Shown here in pieces: positions 49,318 through 59,122 of a DNA stretch of 64,000 nucleotides. Under the pieces are notes generated by a model. That model was given only the letters and a program-made list of their open reading frames with translations, searched no databases and was not told the DNA's origin. This DNA comes from Marinicella sp. GTDB taxonomy: Bacteria > Pseudomonadota > Gammaproteobacteria > Xanthomonadales > Marinicellaceae. Position numbers and translations under genes: made by a program. Location: positions 1 to 64,000 of the forward strand of contig JANQRW010000022.1 of assembly GCA_028284365.1 (NCBI GenBank), read 5' to 3'. How positions within the stretch are numbered: position 1 is the first letter of the stretch; the number at the start of each line of letters is the position of its first letter.

Positions 49318-49480
49318 GATGATTGGCTCAACCGGCGCTCTTGGTTGGTGAGCGAAGCGAATCAGAAAGAGCAAGCCCGAAGTTATAAGTCATGCTCGCC
49401 GTGGTCGCTTTCAAATTTGTCGGGAACACTTCGACTGAGCTCAGTGCAACGCAAATTTGAATGAAGCCCCAAGAGCATTC
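49318..49480. repeat. Dispersed repeat copy upstream of the XdhC-like gene
   Basis: Reverse complement aligns to 39060-39200, with an extra about 24-nt gcactgagctcagtcgaagtg segment; left end agccgatgattggctcaaccggcgctcttggtt matches 27181-27220 (reverse complement). Confidence 0.8.
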
Positions 49481-49499
49481 CTTACTTATTGGAACAAAC

Positions 49500-50468
49500 A
49501 TGCTTGAACAAATCAGTCCACTCTGGCCCATACTCAAACAACACCAGGAAGCCAACAACCCTCTGGTGCTGGTCACTTTAGTCAAAACCTCAGGCTCGAG
49601 CTATAAGAAACCAGGTGCCATGATGTTGGTAGAAAAAGATGGCACAGCCCATGGTTTGATCAGTGGGGGTTGTTTAGAAGCTGATGTGGCTGAACATGCC
49701 AAGAAAGTTTTTATCAATGGACAAGCCATCACCCTCACTTATGACATGAGCGATGACTCCATTTTCGGCCTTGGCGCTGGCTGTGATGGTATTTTGGTAT
49801 TGGTGCTGCAGTTATTAGCAGATGACTATTTGCCATTGAGTGCCATGAATCCATTTTCCAAGCAGGCCGGATCATTGACATTAATGATCAATGACTGTGA
49901 ACAAACGGGCTTGGCCATTGGTGGCTTTGCCATCAAGAAGCACAAAGTCATTGAATCTGAAAAGGGTGCTTATGAAGTGTTGAAAAAAACTTTAGTGCCC
50001 TTGCACTTTCGACCACCACCCAGAATCACTGTCTGTGGAGCAGGTATTGATGTTTATCCCTTGATTCAAATGTTGCAAATCCTGCAGTGGCATGTCCAAG
50101 TTATTGACCACCGCAGAGGTCGATTGTCTGTGCCTGATTTCAGCCAGATTAAAACCACTTTGGTTAATCCATCAAACCTGCCATCAAATCAGTTTAACCA
50201 AGGTTCAGATGCTGTTGTTATCATGACACATAACCTTGAACATGATGCAGCCTATCTGGAGCACTTTGGAAATTCAGAAGTTTCTTGGATTGGCTTATTG
50301 GGACCAAGAAAAAGGCGTAACAAAGTTTTGGAGTTAGCAGGAATCAAAGCTGAGGCACTTAAACATAGATTGCATGCGCCAGTTGGTCTAAATATTGGTG
50401 GGCACATGCCTGAAACAATCGCTGTATCGATTGTTGCCCAGCTGCAACAATTCTTTACTCAGTCATGA
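49500..50468 (+). CDS. xdhC: XdhC/CoxI-family molybdenum hydroxylase maturation protein
   Basis: LVTLVKTSGSSYKKPGAMMLVEKDGTAHGLISGGCLEADV...GLGAGCDG...ITVCGAGIDVYPLI; start at 49500 rather than 49461, which lies in repeat DNA. Confidence 0.85.
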   Translation: MLEQISPLWPILKQHQEANNPLVLVTLVKTSGSSYKKPGAMMLVEKDGTAHGLISGGCLEADVAEHAKKVFINGQAITLTYDMSDDSIFGLGAGCDGILVLVLQLLADDYLPLSAMNPFSKQAGSLTLMINDCEQTGLAIGGFAIKKHKVIESEKGAYEVLKKTLVPLHFRPPPRITVCGAGIDVYPLIQMLQILQWHVQVIDHRRGRLSVPDFSQIKTTLVNPSNLPSNQFNQGSDAVVIMTHNLEHDAAYLEHFGNSEVSWIGLLGPRKRRNKVLELAGIKAEALKHRLHAPVGLNIGGHMPETIAVSIVAQLQQFFTQS

Positions 50469-51028
50469 AAATCAATGGTTTAATACTGGCAGCAGGTAAT
50501 TCCAGCCGCTTGGGACAACCCAAACAACTGTTACAACACCAAGGTGTTTCTTTATTGAGGTTAATTGAAAAAAAAATATCACCTCAGGTCGACACAGTAT
50601 TTTCAGTGTTGGGATTTAAATCAGAACAAATGGTCAAAGAGCTCAGAAACAGCACCCCGGTTCACAATTCAAACTGGGCTGCGGGAATTGGTGCTTCAAT
50701 ACGTTTAGGTATTGCCAAAGCTGGAAATGATGCTGATGCCATCTTAGTGGCATTGTGCGACCAACCTCAAATATCCACTGAACACTATGTAGCTTTGGTT
50801 AAGGCTGCAAAAAAGCACCCAAAAAAAATCATCGCAAGCGCCTATGATGGGATCAACGGTGTACCAGTGGTATTCCCACAGCGGTTTTTTGATCAAATGA
50901 GGGATATCAGTGACCAGCATGGTGCTCAGGTTTTGATCCAAAAAAACCACAAACACTTAAAGTCAATTCAATGTCACGCCGCTGCATTCGATGTTGACAC
51001 ACCTGAAGATTTATACCGGCTAGACTAG
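50465..51028 (+). CDS. MobA/MocA-like NTP transferase (molybdenum cofactor nucleotidyltransferase-like)
   Basis: MKINGLILAAGNSSRLGQPKQLL...ALCDQPQIS...GINGVPVVFPQRFF; start overlaps xdhC stop. Confidence 0.85.
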   Translation: MKINGLILAAGNSSRLGQPKQLLQHQGVSLLRLIEKKISPQVDTVFSVLGFKSEQMVKELRNSTPVHNSNWAAGIGASIRLGIAKAGNDADAILVALCDQPQISTEHYVALVKAAKKHPKKIIASAYDGINGVPVVFPQRFFDQMRDISDQHGAQVLIQKNHKHLKSIQCHAAAFDVDTPEDLYRLD

Positions 51029-51037
51029 TGTACTGTC

Positions 51038-51253
51038 CTAAACTTGATTATAAGCCTCAAGGACAATGACTTTATTAGGCTGATTGAACATCAATCCATA
51101 ACAATGAATTTCAACATCTCCTAGTAACTGATTGTCATTTTTAGCCACTGCCTCAAATTCAATAGTGATAGGCACACTACTGAATCTGCGACTGTAAATT
51201 TCAACTTTCTCACCAGCTTCCAACTCAATTGTTTCTCTGTCTACGGATTTCAT
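51038..51253 (-). CDS. Hypothetical protein, 71 aa
   Basis: ORF with coding-like composition, convergent to the MocA-like gene; no family recognised. Confidence 0.5.
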   Translation of the reverse strand: MKSVDRETIELEAGEKVEIYSRRFSSVPITIEFEAVAKNDNQLLGDVEIHCYGLMFNQPNKVIVLEAYNQV

Positions 51254-51318
51254 TTAAATCCCCAAAATTACGGTTGTGCCGAAGGTTTAAATTTTTATCT
51301 TGAAAAAAAACCTGAAAT

Positions 51319-51756
51319 TTATTTGAAATCCACATCCTGAACAATCACAACTTCTTCATAGAACGTCACTTGATGCTGTTGACAGAGGGCCTTGGCCTGC
51401 TCAATGCTGATGTCTTTTAATTTCACCACATCACCAGACTTCATTAACAAAACAGGGATTTCATTACCATCTTCAGACCAGATTTCAACTTTCTCAATGT
51501 CATGCCAAGGGTAATTCAATACAGTTCGATCCACTTGTGAATAAGCCGCAAAACCAAAAGGAGTCACAAAAGTTTGGGGATTTTTATTGGGAAAAAACTT
51601 AAGCTTGAGTAAATTAAATATAAGGACAAGTGGTAACAAAATCAGCATGATGATGAGAATTGGAATCATGATGATCGAAACCAAAATAAACGGAATCCAA
51701 CTCAATGGATTTCGTTTATTCGGCCTATTACTGAGTATAACTTGAATCAGTTTCAT
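51319..51756 (-). CDS. Hypothetical membrane protein
   Basis: 145 aa; hydrophobic IPFILVSIIMIPILIIMLILLPLVLIFNLL; start overlaps ALDH stop. Confidence 0.65.
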   Translation of the reverse strand: MKLIQVILSNRPNKRNPLSWIPFILVSIIMIPILIIMLILLPLVLIFNLLKLKFFPNKNPQTFVTPFGFAAYSQVDRTVLNYPWHDIEKVEIWSEDGNEIPVLLMKSGDVVKLKDISIEQAKALCQQHQVTFYEEVVIVQDVDFK

Positions 51757-53186
51757 TGGACACCTAATAATGCTTTGGTTTCCAGAAACTCATCAAAACC
51801 TTGTGGTCCACGTTCCCGACCATTACCAGAATGTTTATAGCCACCAAAAGGCGCTGTGCGATCCATTTGTGCGCCATTGAGGTGAATCATACCAGCACGA
51901 ATTTGTTTGGCCACCCGGTTCACACTTTCCCGATCTGCGCCCGAAACATACCCCGATAAACCGTAATCAGTGTCATTGGCCAAAGCAATGGCTTCGGCTT
52001 CATCTTTGTAAGTAAGTAAACACAAAACCGGGCCAAATATTTCTTCCTGAGCTATCCTCATGTCATTGGTGACTTTTGAAAATGCAGTTGGTCTCACATA
52101 AAAACCAGTATCAAGGCCTTCTGGTTTGCCAACACCACCAACCAATACTTCAGCACCTTCATCCATACCAGTTTGAACTAATTGCTGAATCTTTTGCCAT
52201 TGGTTCAATGAAACCACCGGGCCAGCAAAAACCCGTTCTTCATCAGGCTCACCCACAGTGATTTTTGACATGGTTTTTTTAACAATTTCCTCAGCCTCTG
52301 ACAAACGATTCTCCGGTACCAACATGCGTGATGGTGCATTACAGTTTTGTCCAGAGTTAACACATAAAGTCTTCACACCGCCAGCAACAGCTTTGCCAAA
52401 TGCTTCTTCAGACAAATCACCAAGAATGACATTGGGTGATTTACCACCTAATTCTTGCGTCACCCGCTTGATGCTGGGAGCAGCGTCTTGTGCCACAGCG
52501 GTACCAGCTCGGGTTGAACCAGTGAATGAAACCATTTGAATCTCTGGATGCGACGATATGGCCGAACCAACTGTCAACCCATCCCCATTGATCATATTGA
52601 CCACACCTTTTGGCACACCCGCATCATGCAAAACTTCCATCAACAGGTAAGCTGAGAATGGTGCTTCTTCTGAAGGTTTCCAAACCACGGTACAACCAGT
52701 GGCCAGAGCCGGTGCTAATTTACAACCAATTTGGTTTATCGGCCAATTCCATGGTGTAATAAAACCACAAACGCCAATCGGCTCTTTGCGAATGATTGCA
52801 GTGTCTTGTTGGAACTCAAAATCAAAACCTTCTAAAACCTTAATCGCAGCTTTAAAGTGCAGGTAACCCGATGCTGCCTGATTAGATTCACTGAGCCACT
52901 TGGGCGCACCCATTTCTTCGGTAATGGCTGCCGCAATCTCCGGTGAGCGTTTTTTGTATTCAACGCAAATCGCACTCAATAAATCATGCCGCTCTTGTTT
53001 GCTGCTTTGTGAGAACGTTTGGAACGCGGCTGATGCTGCCTTAACTGCCTCATTTACGTCATTCACTGTACCCAATGAAATATGTCCAGCAACCTGCTCT
53101 GTGGCTGGATTAATGACTTCCAGCTTGTCTCTGCCATCAGGGGCCAACCACTGGCCATTGATGTAAAAGTCGGTATAGTCGCGCAT
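51753..53186 (-). CDS. Aldehyde dehydrogenase (NAD(P)-type)
   Basis: ITPWNWPINQIGCKLAPALATGCTVVWKPSE, QELGGKSPNVIL, NSGQNCNAPSR, EEIFGPVL. Confidence 0.9.
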   Translation of the reverse strand: MRDYTDFYINGQWLAPDGRDKLEVINPATEQVAGHISLGTVNDVNEAVKAASAAFQTFSQSSKQERHDLLSAICVEYKKRSPEIAAAITEEMGAPKWLSESNQAASGYLHFKAAIKVLEGFDFEFQQDTAIIRKEPIGVCGFITPWNWPINQIGCKLAPALATGCTVVWKPSEEAPFSAYLLMEVLHDAGVPKGVVNMINGDGLTVGSAISSHPEIQMVSFTGSTRAGTAVAQDAAPSIKRVTQELGGKSPNVILGDLSEEAFGKAVAGGVKTLCVNSGQNCNAPSRMLVPENRLSEAEEIVKKTMSKITVGEPDEERVFAGPVVSLNQWQKIQQLVQTGMDEGAEVLVGGVGKPEGLDTGFYVRPTAFSKVTNDMRIAQEEIFGPVLCLLTYKDEAEAIALANDTDYGLSGYVSGADRESVNRVAKQIRAGMIHLNGAQMDRTAPFGGYKHSGNGRERGPQGFDEFLETKALLGVQ

Positions 53187-53189
53187 CAG

Positions 53190-55391
53190 TCAGTCCTTTA
53201 AGTGTTTTATGAAATAGTTGGCAATGGTGCTGTACACATGAAACTGAGGTTTTTGCCCACTGATGCCATGTTTACCACCTGGATAGATCATGGTATCAAA
53301 CAAAATACCCTCATCCTGTAGCACCTTAATCATTTTGGTGCTGTTCAAAAACAACACATTATCATCAGCCATGCCATGTATGAGCAACAATGGCTTACTG
53401 ATGTTTTTGGCTTGTTCAAACGTGGCTGTCTTGCTGTAACCATTGGGGTTCAGTTGCGGCGTTGACATGTAACGCTCGGTGTAATGGGTGTCATACAAAG
53501 CAAAATCAGTTACTGGGGCCACTGACACCCCTAAAGCATAATCCTCAGGTGCATTGGTCAAAGCTTTAAGCGTCATAAAACCACCATAGCTCCAGCCAAA
53601 TATCCCCACTTTGTTGGCATCAACATAAGGTAAGGATTTCACAAAGTTGGTACCAACCAATTGGTCTGTTAATTCAGGCGTGCCCATTTGTTTGTATAGC
53701 GCTGCTTCAAATTTCACACCACGACGATCACTGCCACGGTTATCGATCACAAAAACCACAAAACCCTGTTGTGCCATGTACTGTTCTATCCAACGCCCCC
53801 AGGCTTTGGTTACGTATTGCACATGTGGCCCACCATAAACATATTGAAACACAGGGTATTTGTTATTGACATCAAAGCCAGCAGGCTTAATCATACGATA
53901 GTGCAAAGTTTGTCCGTCAGCCGCTTCTAAAGTGCCAAATTCATTGTCCAAATGATTTTTAGCATAGGGGTAATACGGATGATCTTGGTTAATCCTGTTT
54001 TCATTCAGCCATGCCAACTGCCGACCATCAGCTTGATGTAGTGATGTTTGTGGTGGGTTATTTCGGTTTGACCATTGCGCAATATAAAACTGCGCCTTGC
54101 CATCCATAGTTATGTCGTAAAAACCTGCTTTGTCAGTTACTTTTTCTGGCTCACTGGCAGTAGTATAATTCACTCGATACAGCTGCTTTTCCAAAGGCGA
54201 ATCCAATGAACCAGTGAAATAAATCAATTGTTGCTGTTCGTCTATTCCCTCAACCGCATCGACCACCCAATTGCCCGCTGTCAATTGCCTGATTAATTGG
54301 CCCTGAGTGTCATACAGGTAAAGGTGTTTAAAACCACTGCGCTCTGAAGCCCAAATGAACTGATCGTTACTTAAAAATCGCAGGTCATTGTGTAGATTGA
54401 TCCAAGTTTCACTCTGTTCTGTGATAGCGGTTTTACCAGCTCCATTCAAATCAGCAAATCTAAGTTCCAGGGTTTGTTGGTTGCGGCTTTGCCATTGGTA
54501 ACTGACTTGTTTTGAGTCAGGTAGCCAGTCAACCCGCGCAATGTAAATGTCATCATCCTTACCTATGTCAATCCATTGAATTTCTGATGAAGCCAAATGG
54601 ACCACTGCCATTTTAATCTTGACATTAGCCTCGCCAGTGTAAGGGTAACGCTGTTCAATCACTTCAATGTCATCAGCATTGATTTCATAACGTTTGGTCA
54701 CTGCCACAGGCGCTTCATCAACTTGTAAAAAGGCAATGTGCTGTTCATCAGGCGACCACCAATAACCAGTGTCTCGATCCATTTCTTCTTGCGCCACGAA
54801 TTCGGCCATACCATTTTTGATCAGGCCACCACCATCCTGGGTGAGCTGCTGTTCTTTACCAGATTTAATGTTCACGACATAGATGTTTTGGTCACGAATA
54901 AAAGAAACAAAACCGCCTTTGGGGGAAAATTTTGCATCGGTTTCAAAAGCATCACTTCTGGTTAATTGGCGTATTTTTTTGTTATCCAATTGGTACACAA
55001 ATAAGTCACCATTCATCGGAAACAACAATGTATCCCCAGCGTCAGACCAGGCATAATCAATGATGCCTTTAACGTTGGCCAATCGTTGACGTTCTCTTCT
55101 CGCTTTTTCCTCATCCGAGAGCACTTCTTCGCCACTCAGTAAATCATCAGAATCCACCAGTAAGCGTTTCTCTGCATCGCCGATGTGATATTCCCACAGG
55201 TCATACTGATCCTTGTTTTTTTTCTTGCCTTGCAAATAGGTCACGCGAGAACCATCTGGAGACATTTTCAAAGCACGCAAACTTGGACCAGATAAATCCG
55301 GACTGGCAAAAATGCGTTCCAAGGTGAGTTTTTTAGCAGCTACAAAATTCGTTGTCATAATTAAACTGATAATCAGAAAAAAAGATTTCAT
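53190..55391 (-). CDS. Dipeptidyl peptidase IV-type S9 peptidase, secreted
   Basis: Signal peptide MKSFFLIISLIMTTNFVAA; GWSYGGFMTLKAL, IHGMADDNV, GGKHGISG; N-terminal beta-propeller SPDGSRVTYL. Confidence 0.9.
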   Translation of the reverse strand: MKSFFLIISLIMTTNFVAAKKLTLERIFASPDLSGPSLRALKMSPDGSRVTYLQGKKKNKDQYDLWEYHIGDAEKRLLVDSDDLLSGEEVLSDEEKARRERQRLANVKGIIDYAWSDAGDTLLFPMNGDLFVYQLDNKKIRQLTRSDAFETDAKFSPKGGFVSFIRDQNIYVVNIKSGKEQQLTQDGGGLIKNGMAEFVAQEEMDRDTGYWWSPDEQHIAFLQVDEAPVAVTKRYEINADDIEVIEQRYPYTGEANVKIKMAVVHLASSEIQWIDIGKDDDIYIARVDWLPDSKQVSYQWQSRNQQTLELRFADLNGAGKTAITEQSETWINLHNDLRFLSNDQFIWASERSGFKHLYLYDTQGQLIRQLTAGNWVVDAVEGIDEQQQLIYFTGSLDSPLEKQLYRVNYTTASEPEKVTDKAGFYDITMDGKAQFYIAQWSNRNNPPQTSLHQADGRQLAWLNENRINQDHPYYPYAKNHLDNEFGTLEAADGQTLHYRMIKPAGFDVNNKYPVFQYVYGGPHVQYVTKAWGRWIEQYMAQQGFVVFVIDNRGSDRRGVKFEAALYKQMGTPELTDQLVGTNFVKSLPYVDANKVGIFGWSYGGFMTLKALTNAPEDYALGVSVAPVTDFALYDTHYTERYMSTPQLNPNGYSKTATFEQAKNISKPLLLIHGMADDNVLFLNSTKMIKVLQDEGILFDTMIYPGGKHGISGQKPQFHVYSTIANYFIKHLKD

Positions 55392-55475
55392 GGTGGTGGT
55401 CATCATTGAGGGCATACAGTTATACCAGAATCAACGTAAAAAAACATGTGAAGGAAGGCTATAATTTACGGTTGC

Positions 55476-56237
55476 ATGAAACATATCAAACACAATCACA
55501 GCAACTTCCAGGATATTCTGTTTAAAGAAGCCTCCGGACTGAAAATACTCCATCAGGTCATCAACGCCAATCACATTGAAATCAGTGTTCCAACAGTCCA
55601 TGATGTCAATGAGAAAAAATTGGTACTGGATCACATCAACCAATCACCACCAACCCATCAACAATGGCAACAATTTGGCTATCAACTGGCTAAACTACAT
55701 CAGCTACATCAAAGCAGTTACGGCCACACTGAAAACAATTACATCGGACTTAATCCACAGCCAAACACCACCAACAATGACTGGGGATACTTTTTCTACC
55801 AACAACGATTGATCTTTCAAATCAACCTGATTAAATCACAACCCATTAAGAATGATTTTCGCAACAAACTCGATCGGGTAGCCCCTGCATTGGTGGCATT
55901 TCTTAACCAAAATTGCAGTCATTCAAGTGTATTACATGGCGACCTGTGGTCAGGTAATGTGATGTTTGATCAGAATAATGTCTGGTTGATTGACCCTGCT
56001 GTTTATTGTGGGGATGCCGAAGCAGACCTGGCCATGACTGAGCTGTTCGGCGGCTTCCCAAATACGTTTTACAATGCCTATGTTGAGCTTAAACCACGCT
56101 CTCCGGCTTATTCAGTGAAGCGCTTGATCTATAACTTTTATCACCTGCTGAATCACTACAACCTGTTTGGCTCAAGTTATTTCAACAGCTGTCAGCAGTC
56201 TTTAACTGGCATCAGCAATCATTTTTTTGACAACTAA
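55476..56237 (+). CDS. Fructosamine kinase family protein
   Basis: FKEASGLKIL, NNYIGLNPQPNTTNNDWGYFFYQQRL, SSVLHGDLWSGNVMFDQNNVWLIDPAVYCGDAEADLAMTELFGGF. Confidence 0.88.
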   Translation: MKHIKHNHSNFQDILFKEASGLKILHQVINANHIEISVPTVHDVNEKKLVLDHINQSPPTHQQWQQFGYQLAKLHQLHQSSYGHTENNYIGLNPQPNTTNNDWGYFFYQQRLIFQINLIKSQPIKNDFRNKLDRVAPALVAFLNQNCSHSSVLHGDLWSGNVMFDQNNVWLIDPAVYCGDAEADLAMTELFGGFPNTFYNAYVELKPRSPAYSVKRLIYNFYHLLNHYNLFGSSYFNSCQQSLTGISNHFFDN

Positions 56238-56254
56238 ATTTGGCTTTAACTAAG

Positions 56255-56306
56255 ACTTCGACTCCGCTCAGCCAGCGGATAATCAGGCACTGAGCGGAGT
56301 CGAAGT
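56255..56306. repeat. Perfect 17-bp inverted repeat (acttcgactccgctcag / ctgagcggagtcgaagt)
   Basis: 56255-56271 and 56290-56306, 18-nt loop; 17 bp downstream of the fructosamine kinase stop; variant of 26816-26923. Confidence 0.85.
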
Positions 56307-56426
56307 GCAAATCTGTTGCTTGCGATGGGAGCGGATGCGTACGACTGTAAGGATGCAGGAGGTAGCGTCGAGTTTGGCTGCAATTGCTCCTGGCAATTTT
56401 CTGCATTCACCCCATCCATGGGGATT

Positions 56427-56541
56427 GAACAGAGGCCGACGCCTATAGGGATATAGGTGTTAGAGTCGAGTCTGGAACAGAGACCGACGCCTATAGGGAT
56501 ATAGGTGTTAGAGTCGAGTCTGGAACAGAGACCGAAGACCT
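56427..56541. repeat. 48-bp tandem repeat array (2 full units plus a partial)
   Basis: gaacagag[g/a]ccgacgcctatagggatataggtgttagagtcgagtctg at 56427 and 56475; partial at 56523. Same family as 61341-61407. Confidence 0.9.
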
Positions 56542-56556
56542 AATAGTATTCCTTTA

Positions 56557-57627
56557 TCATGACTCATCTCGTGGCAAATTTTCATCGACCACCATGTCTC
56601 GACTGGCAGCCCTTTTAAGCCATTGTTTACGAGCATAGACCTGCATATCTTGCACCTGATCCAACTCATCAACAATCTCTAAACCAATCAGGGTCTCAAT
56701 CACATCTTCCAATGTAACCAAACCACAAATATCGCCATACTCAGTAACCACCAGAGCAATGTGTTGTGCATCATTCATCAATGATTCCATCAGCTGTGTT
56801 AAGTTCATATCTTCAATCACCACACTGATTTCACGTTTCAAATCTTTCAGCTTAACTTGATCGTCATTGGCATGGGCTAGCAACACATCAGATTTGAGTA
56901 CAAAACCATCGCTGTCATCCATACTGTCTTCATACACTGGAATCCGAGAAAAACGTGCCGTTTTCAGTGTTTCCATGGCTCCTTCAACTGACATGTTTTG
57001 AGACAATGAGGTGATAACACTGCGTGGTGTCATGATATTTTTTGCTTTGACCGAACTGAGTTTGAACAGGTTATTGATAATGCGCGATTCTTGCTCATCA
57101 ATTAAACCAGAACGTTTCCCTAAACCAGCCATCGCAATAAATTCTTCGCGATTAAACATGTGGTGTTTCTTACCTTTTGAGATCAACTTAGTGATCATTT
57201 CAGATAAAATAATCAACGGATATAACAGTTTAATCAGCCAATCCACAAAGGTAATGATGGCACCAGTCAACGACTGCCAATAAACCGCTCCAATGGTTTT
57301 GGGAATGATCTCAGAAAACACCAAAATCAGGATTGTAATCACCCCAGAAAAAACACCAATCCAGGCATCACCAAAAACATGAGTTGCTTTGGCACCTGCC
57401 ACAATTGCTCCCACTGTATGTGCGATCGTATTCAAGGTCAAAATTGCCGCCAGAGAACGATCCACATTATCAAAACGCAAGCGCTTCACACGTTCTGCTT
57501 TTGTTGGGTCGGTTTTTTTCAGCTTTTCAACATAAGATGGCGTAATACTCAACAACACCGCCTCAGCTATCGAGCACAGGAATGAAAAGAACAACGCCAA
57601 AAAGACGTAAATGAGTAATAAGAACAT
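56557..57627 (-). CDS. CNNM/CorC-type transporter-associated protein (DUF21 + CBS domains)
   Basis: FSFLCSIAEAVLLSITPSYVEKLKK, FSEIIPKTIGAVYW, KNIMTPRSVITSL, ALVVTEYGDICGLVTLEDVIETLIG. Confidence 0.9.
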   Translation of the reverse strand: MFLLLIYVFLALFFSFLCSIAEAVLLSITPSYVEKLKKTDPTKAERVKRLRFDNVDRSLAAILTLNTIAHTVGAIVAGAKATHVFGDAWIGVFSGVITILILVFSEIIPKTIGAVYWQSLTGAIITFVDWLIKLLYPLIILSEMITKLISKGKKHHMFNREEFIAMAGLGKRSGLIDEQESRIINNLFKLSSVKAKNIMTPRSVITSLSQNMSVEGAMETLKTARFSRIPVYEDSMDDSDGFVLKSDVLLAHANDDQVKLKDLKREISVVIEDMNLTQLMESLMNDAQHIALVVTEYGDICGLVTLEDVIETLIGLEIVDELDQVQDMQVYARKQWLKRAASRDMVVDENLPRDES

Positions 57628-57757
57628 AAATTTTTAACAAAAAACCAGCTGATAATTATAGCCTATGGGCAGTGAATTCAAGCTTTGTACAAAAACAATA
57701 CCATCAGAACATCAACAACAAAGCTTGGACAAGTCATTGAAAATCACGTTAATGTCC

Positions 57758-58489
57758 TTACTTTTTCCTCTTTCCTGCCAACATGCGTTTAACGCCTTGA
57801 AGGATGAAGCCACGCCGATCGGCTTTAATGGCTCGTTTGAGTTTGTGCAAAAATCGCTTACGCATGCGCAATTTACTTTCAACATGGGCCAAATCATTAA
57901 GCCCTAAATAACCAGTGGCTAACTCTTGCGCAACAGACATCAACTCATCAGGTTCTACCACCTGGTCAATAAAACCAGCACCAACCGCTTCATCAGGGTT
58001 GAATACTTCCGACAATAACATGGCTCGATGTACATGCGAGGGATTTAAACGGTATTCACACAAAGCCAATGCACAATGCGGCATGGTCAAACCATTTTGT
58101 ATCTCATTAGCGACAATCTTATAATCACCTCTGACACCAACGCGATAATCGCCACACAATAAAATAAACGCACCCAAAGCAATCGCATGACCATTACAAG
58201 CCACAATCACAGGTCGCGGATAGGACATCATGCGATGAGTCAACCAAAACCCACCCATCAGCATTTTAAAAGCATTGTTCACCCCTGTGCGCAATACCCG
58301 CAAATCAAAGCCCGCACAAAACACTTCAGCACGCCCTGTCAAAATCACAACAGCATTGGCTTTTTCTGCGGCATCAAGTGCATGATTCAATTGCTCCAGA
58401 AAATCAGGTGACGCAACATTGGACTTCCCATCATCCATGGTGATGGTGGCAATGCCTTCGTTAATGGTATAAGTGACGAGCTGTGTCAT
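57758..58489 (-). CDS. Enoyl-CoA hydratase/isomerase family protein
   Basis: GIATITMDDGKSNVAS, VVILTGRAEVFCAGFDLRVL, ACNGHAIALGAFILLCGDYRVGVRGDYKIVANEIQNGLTMP. Confidence 0.88.
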   Translation of the reverse strand: MTQLVTYTINEGIATITMDDGKSNVASPDFLEQLNHALDAAEKANAVVILTGRAEVFCAGFDLRVLRTGVNNAFKMLMGGFWLTHRMMSYPRPVIVACNGHAIALGAFILLCGDYRVGVRGDYKIVANEIQNGLTMPHCALALCEYRLNPSHVHRAMLLSEVFNPDEAVGAGFIDQVVEPDELMSVAQELATGYLGLNDLAHVESKLRMRKRFLHKLKRAIKADRRGFILQGVKRMLAGKRKK

Positions 58490-58565
58490 GTTAGGCTTGT
58501 ATAAATCGATTTAACTTATTCTATCCGAATTCACTGCTCCTGTCATACAGAGGCTACTTACAAAC

Positions 58566-59045
58566 CGTCATACCGGCGCAGGCCGGATCAAACGGTAGGA
58601 AAGCCGTTTTACCATGCGGAGCACTCGAAGAGCTGATGACATGGAAGTCATCAGATACATCCAGTGTCTTTAATCTATCAGAACAGTTAAATCAATCCGC
58701 TGTACAAATCTCTCCAGTAAGGATTATTCTTTTCTATTAAATTGATTTTCCATTTTCGTTTCCACTCTTTAATTTGCTTCTCTCTGGTTATAGCTGCTTC
58801 CATGCTTTGATGTTGTTCGAAATAAACCAACATGTGTGTATGATATTTTTTTGAAAAACCATCAGCTAAATTATTTTTGTGCTGATAAATCCTTTTTATC
58901 AAGTCACTGGTGACACCCACATAGAGCGTGCCGTTGCGTTTATTAGTTAATATGTAAACTGTTGGTTGTTTCATCCTTGATTCTATAACTATTTACAAAA
59001 GCACCTTCCAAAAGACGCTGGATACCGGCCTGCGCCGGTATGACG
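58566..59045. mobile_element. Candidate GIY-YIG cassette bounded by perfect 21-bp terminal inverted repeats
   Basis: cgtcataccggcgcaggccgg (58566-58586) and its exact reverse complement ccggcctgcgccggtatgacg (59025-59045) flank a solo GIY-YIG ORF. Confidence 0.6.
58687..58974 (-). CDS. GIY-YIG nuclease family protein (solo)
   Basis: MKQPTVYILTNKRNGTLYVGVTSDLIKRIYQHKNN, 95 aa. Confidence 0.9.
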   Translation of the reverse strand: MKQPTVYILTNKRNGTLYVGVTSDLIKRIYQHKNNLADGFSKKYHTHMLVYFEQHQSMEAAITREKQIKEWKRKWKINLIEKNNPYWRDLYSGLI

Positions 59046-59122
59046 TGTTTTTTTGTCATCTTTGGCTAGACCCGGAGATTCATTTCTTGATGACGGCAGT
59101 AAGGGTGTTATCTGATTGTGAC

